Assembly (NCBI GenBank): GCA_049325575.1
Contig: JBMOLK010000241.1
Coordinates: forward strand, 1 to 6,745
Direction: 5' to 3'
DNA: 6,745 nt
From: JBMOLK01 sp049325575
GTDB lineage: Bacteria; Bacillota; Clostridia; Acetivibrionales; Acetivibrionaceae
The notes beneath the pieces are model-generated. The model ran no database searches. It was not told the origin of the DNA and saw only the letters and a program-made list of their open reading frames with translations. Positions 5,493 to 6,745 of the stretch are shown here, in pieces. How positions within the stretch are numbered: the stretch's first letter is position 1; the number at the start of each line of letters is the position of its first letter. Position numbers and translations under genes: made by a program.

Positions 5493-5577
5493 CACCTCCC
5501 TACCCAGTCTCGCCGGCAAAGGCAGCAGCAATATTAAATATTAACTGCATTTATTAAGGCCTGCTCCGAGCGGCTAC
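5493..5577 (-). ncRNA. L21-type ribosomal leader RNA upstream of rplU
   Basis: The roughly 85 bases between the predicted transcript start and the rplU ribosome binding site resemble the L21 leader, a cis-regulatory RNA of Firmicutes thought to control rplU operons, perhaps through a ribosomal protein. On the minus strand GCAGGC (5564-5559) pairs with GCCTTTGC (5523-5516) with a two-base bulge, and encloses a hairpin GCAG...CTGC (5548-5525) whose inner AATAT/ATATT arms also pair. The conserved-looking flanks are GCCGCTCGGAGC (5574-5563) and GCCGGCGAGACTGGG (5517-5503); their CTCG and CGAG can pair. The leader is more G+C-rich than the other spacers here. Assignment is from memory of the motif plus these pairings. 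Confidence 0.7.
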
Positions 5578-5583
5578 CACGAT

Positions 5584-5612
5584 ATTTTAACACACGAGGG
5601 AGTCTATGTCAA
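5584..5612 (-). promoter_or_regulatory. Strong sigma-A promoter of the rplU-prp-rpmA operon, inside the rng 3' end
   Basis: The minus strand has a perfect TTGACA at 5612-5607, a 17-base spacer, and TAAAAT at 5589-5584 preceded by TGT, so the -10 is also of the extended type. The -10 box contains the TAA stop codon of the ribonuclease gene and the -35 box lies within its last eight codons. The predicted start near 5577 is exactly where the L21-type leader begins. Confidence 0.8.
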
Positions 5613-6744
5613 CCTCTTTTATTTTCATTTCCTCATGCTTTACTTCAGTGGAAGCCTTTATTACTATTTTTTTATTAAAAGCATTCTGTATTCTTGCAAG
5701 GTTTCCGTCATTCTCACCCATCAGCACTTCTGCTACCGTAGGATGAACCTCTACCTGAATTGCATTGGCAATAGTTTTTGTAAAGTACTTGCTTATTTCC
5801 TTCTCCACATTTCTCGCAACAGACTCGGCAGATAATATCTTTCCGGTTCCGTCGCAGTACGGACAATCATAAAGTACTGTTGACGCAAGCCCCTCTCTTA
5901 CTTTTTTCCTTGTCATTTCTATAAGACCAAGTCCGGTCATTCCAACTACCGTAGTCTTTGTCCGGTCCTTTTTGAGGGCATGCCTTAAGGTTTCTATCAC
6001 CTGCCTCTGGTGTTCAGGTTCGTGCATATCAATAAAATCAATGATTATTATACCCCCAATATCCCTAAGTCTAAGCTGCTTTGCTATTTCCTTTGCTGCC
6101 TCAACGTTAGTTCTAAGAACCGTATCCTCCAGATTATTGACTCCTACATATTTCCCGGTATTAACATCGATAACGGTAAGAGCTTCCGTTCTTTCAATTA
6201 TCAGGTAACCACCACACTTTAACCAAACCTTTTTCGCCAATGCTTTAGATATCATAGAGTCAATTTGATAGTGCTCATACAAGTCAATATTCTTGTTAAA
6301 ATACTCCACCCTAAGCTTTAAAGCAGGCGAAATCATTTCAACAAGCTCCAGTACCTTATTGTATTCCTGCCTGTCATTTATTATAAACTTATCAATATTC
6401 CAGGTAAACATATCCCTTACAGATCTGTAAACTATATTAAGATCCTTGTGTATACAGCGCGGGACTGGGCCGCTTTGCTCTTTTTGTTTTATTTTATCCC
6501 ATAATTTGACCAGGAAATTTATATCATTTTTAAAGTCCTCTTCTCTTTTTCCTTCCGATACCGTTCTAACAATCAGACCCATATTCTTTGGTTTAATCTT
6601 TTCTGCAATTTTCTTAAGCTTTATTCTTTCGTCCTCATCCTCTATTCTTCTTGAAATACCTATATAGTCAGCATTTGGCAGCAGTACCAGCTGCCTTCCC
6701 GGCAGAGTAATATGGGTAGTTACCCTGGGTCCTTTGGTTCCAAT
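5587..6744 (-). CDS. rng: Ribonuclease E/G family endoribonuclease (5' end cut by window edge)
   Basis: The visible 385 residues are the C-terminal part of an RNase E/G-type endonuclease, which cleaves A+U-rich single-stranded RNA in rRNA maturation and mRNA decay. The frame stays open to the right edge, so the real start and most of the S1 domain are missing. It opens with GTKGPRVTTHITLPGR, the end of the S1 region. The metal-binding aspartates of the DNase I-like catalytic domain are seen in VIDVNTGKY (Asp codon 6168-6166) and in IIIDFIDMHEP (Asp codons 6039-6037 and 6030-6028). The NLEAA-like helix before it appears as NVEAAKEIAKQLRLRDIGG. The Zn-link CPYC (5865-5854) and the small domain with EVHPTVAEVLMG follow. 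There is no long disordered tail such as E. coli RNase E has, so it is of the RNase G length class. It ends 98 bases before rplU, whose promoter overlaps its stop. Confidence 0.95.
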   Translation of the reverse strand: MGTKGPRVTTHITLPGRQLVLLPNADYIGISRRIEDEDERIKLKKIAEKIKPKNMGLIVRTVSEGKREEDFKNDINFLVKLWDKIKQKEQSGPVPRCIHKDLNIVYRSVRDMFTWNIDKFIINDRQEYNKVLELVEMISPALKLRVEYFNKNIDLYEHYQIDSMISKALAKKVWLKCGGYLIIERTEALTVIDVNTGKYVGVNNLEDTVLRTNVEAAKEIAKQLRLRDIGGIIIIDFIDMHEPEHQRQVIETLRHALKKDRTKTTVVGMTGLGLIEMTRKKVREGLASTVLYDCPYCDGTGKILSAESVARNVEKEISKYFTKTIANAIQVEVHPTVAEVLMGENDGNLARIQNAFNKKIVIKASTEVKHEEMKIKEVDIDSLVC

Positions 6745-6745
6745 A

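Noticed and set aside
5198..5557. Plus-strand open frame of 119 codons across rplU and its leader
   Set aside because: It is antisense to a certain ribosomal protein gene and its leader RNA, and has no translation signal or family resemblance.
1..6745. CRISPR, transposon, phage, tRNA or defence-system content
   Set aside because: No regular repeats, terminal inverted repeats, transposase or integrase motifs, or tRNA-like cloverleaf were seen; nearly all the sequence is explained by chromosomal housekeeping genes.

Overview
The window reads as a chromosomal segment of an endospore-forming, low-GC Firmicute. The A+T-rich composition, strong AAGGAGG-type ribosome binding sites, a germinant-receptor permease, an L27 with a Prp-cleavable N-terminal extension and a DUF4364 protein all point to Clostridia. 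A cellulolytic Ruminiclostridium/Acetivibrio-type species is a guess from overall resemblance and was not tested. Nine of the ten genes lie on the minus strand; only the DUF4364 gene is on the plus strand.

Right part (read from 6745 leftwards): a ribosome-biogenesis block. It starts with the 3' two-thirds of a ribonuclease E/G gene, which runs off the right edge. A near-consensus promoter overlaps that gene's last codons and stop and starts an L21-type leader RNA. Then follow rplU (L21), prp (the L27-processing cysteine protease) and rpmA (L27), packed with gaps of 9 and 3 bases. A strong hairpin terminator closes that operon. obgE (GTPase for large-subunit assembly) follows behind its own probable promoter, then a 62-residue Cys-motif protein of unknown function with its own promoter and terminator, then yhbY (CRS1-YhbY protein that binds pre-50S particles). 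RNA processing, L21/L27 supply, L27 maturation and 50S assembly factors are therefore side by side.

Left part: the DUF4364 gene is convergent with yhbY and divergent from a short two-[4Fe-4S] protein related to epoxyqueuosine reductase. The two divergent genes share a compact 114-base spacer whose two extended -10 promoters interlock. Next comes a two-repeat YccF-family membrane protein, and at the left edge the first 163 codons of a GerAB/GerKB-type spore-germination permease with a possible sigma-G promoter.

I see no mobile element, CRISPR array, tRNA, rRNA or phage gene, and no convincing undescribed multi-gene system. The most useful leads are regulatory (the rng-embedded promoter with L21 leader, the interlocked divergent promoters, the possible sigma-G promoter) plus two poorly characterised proteins (the 62-residue Cys protein and the short QueG relative).
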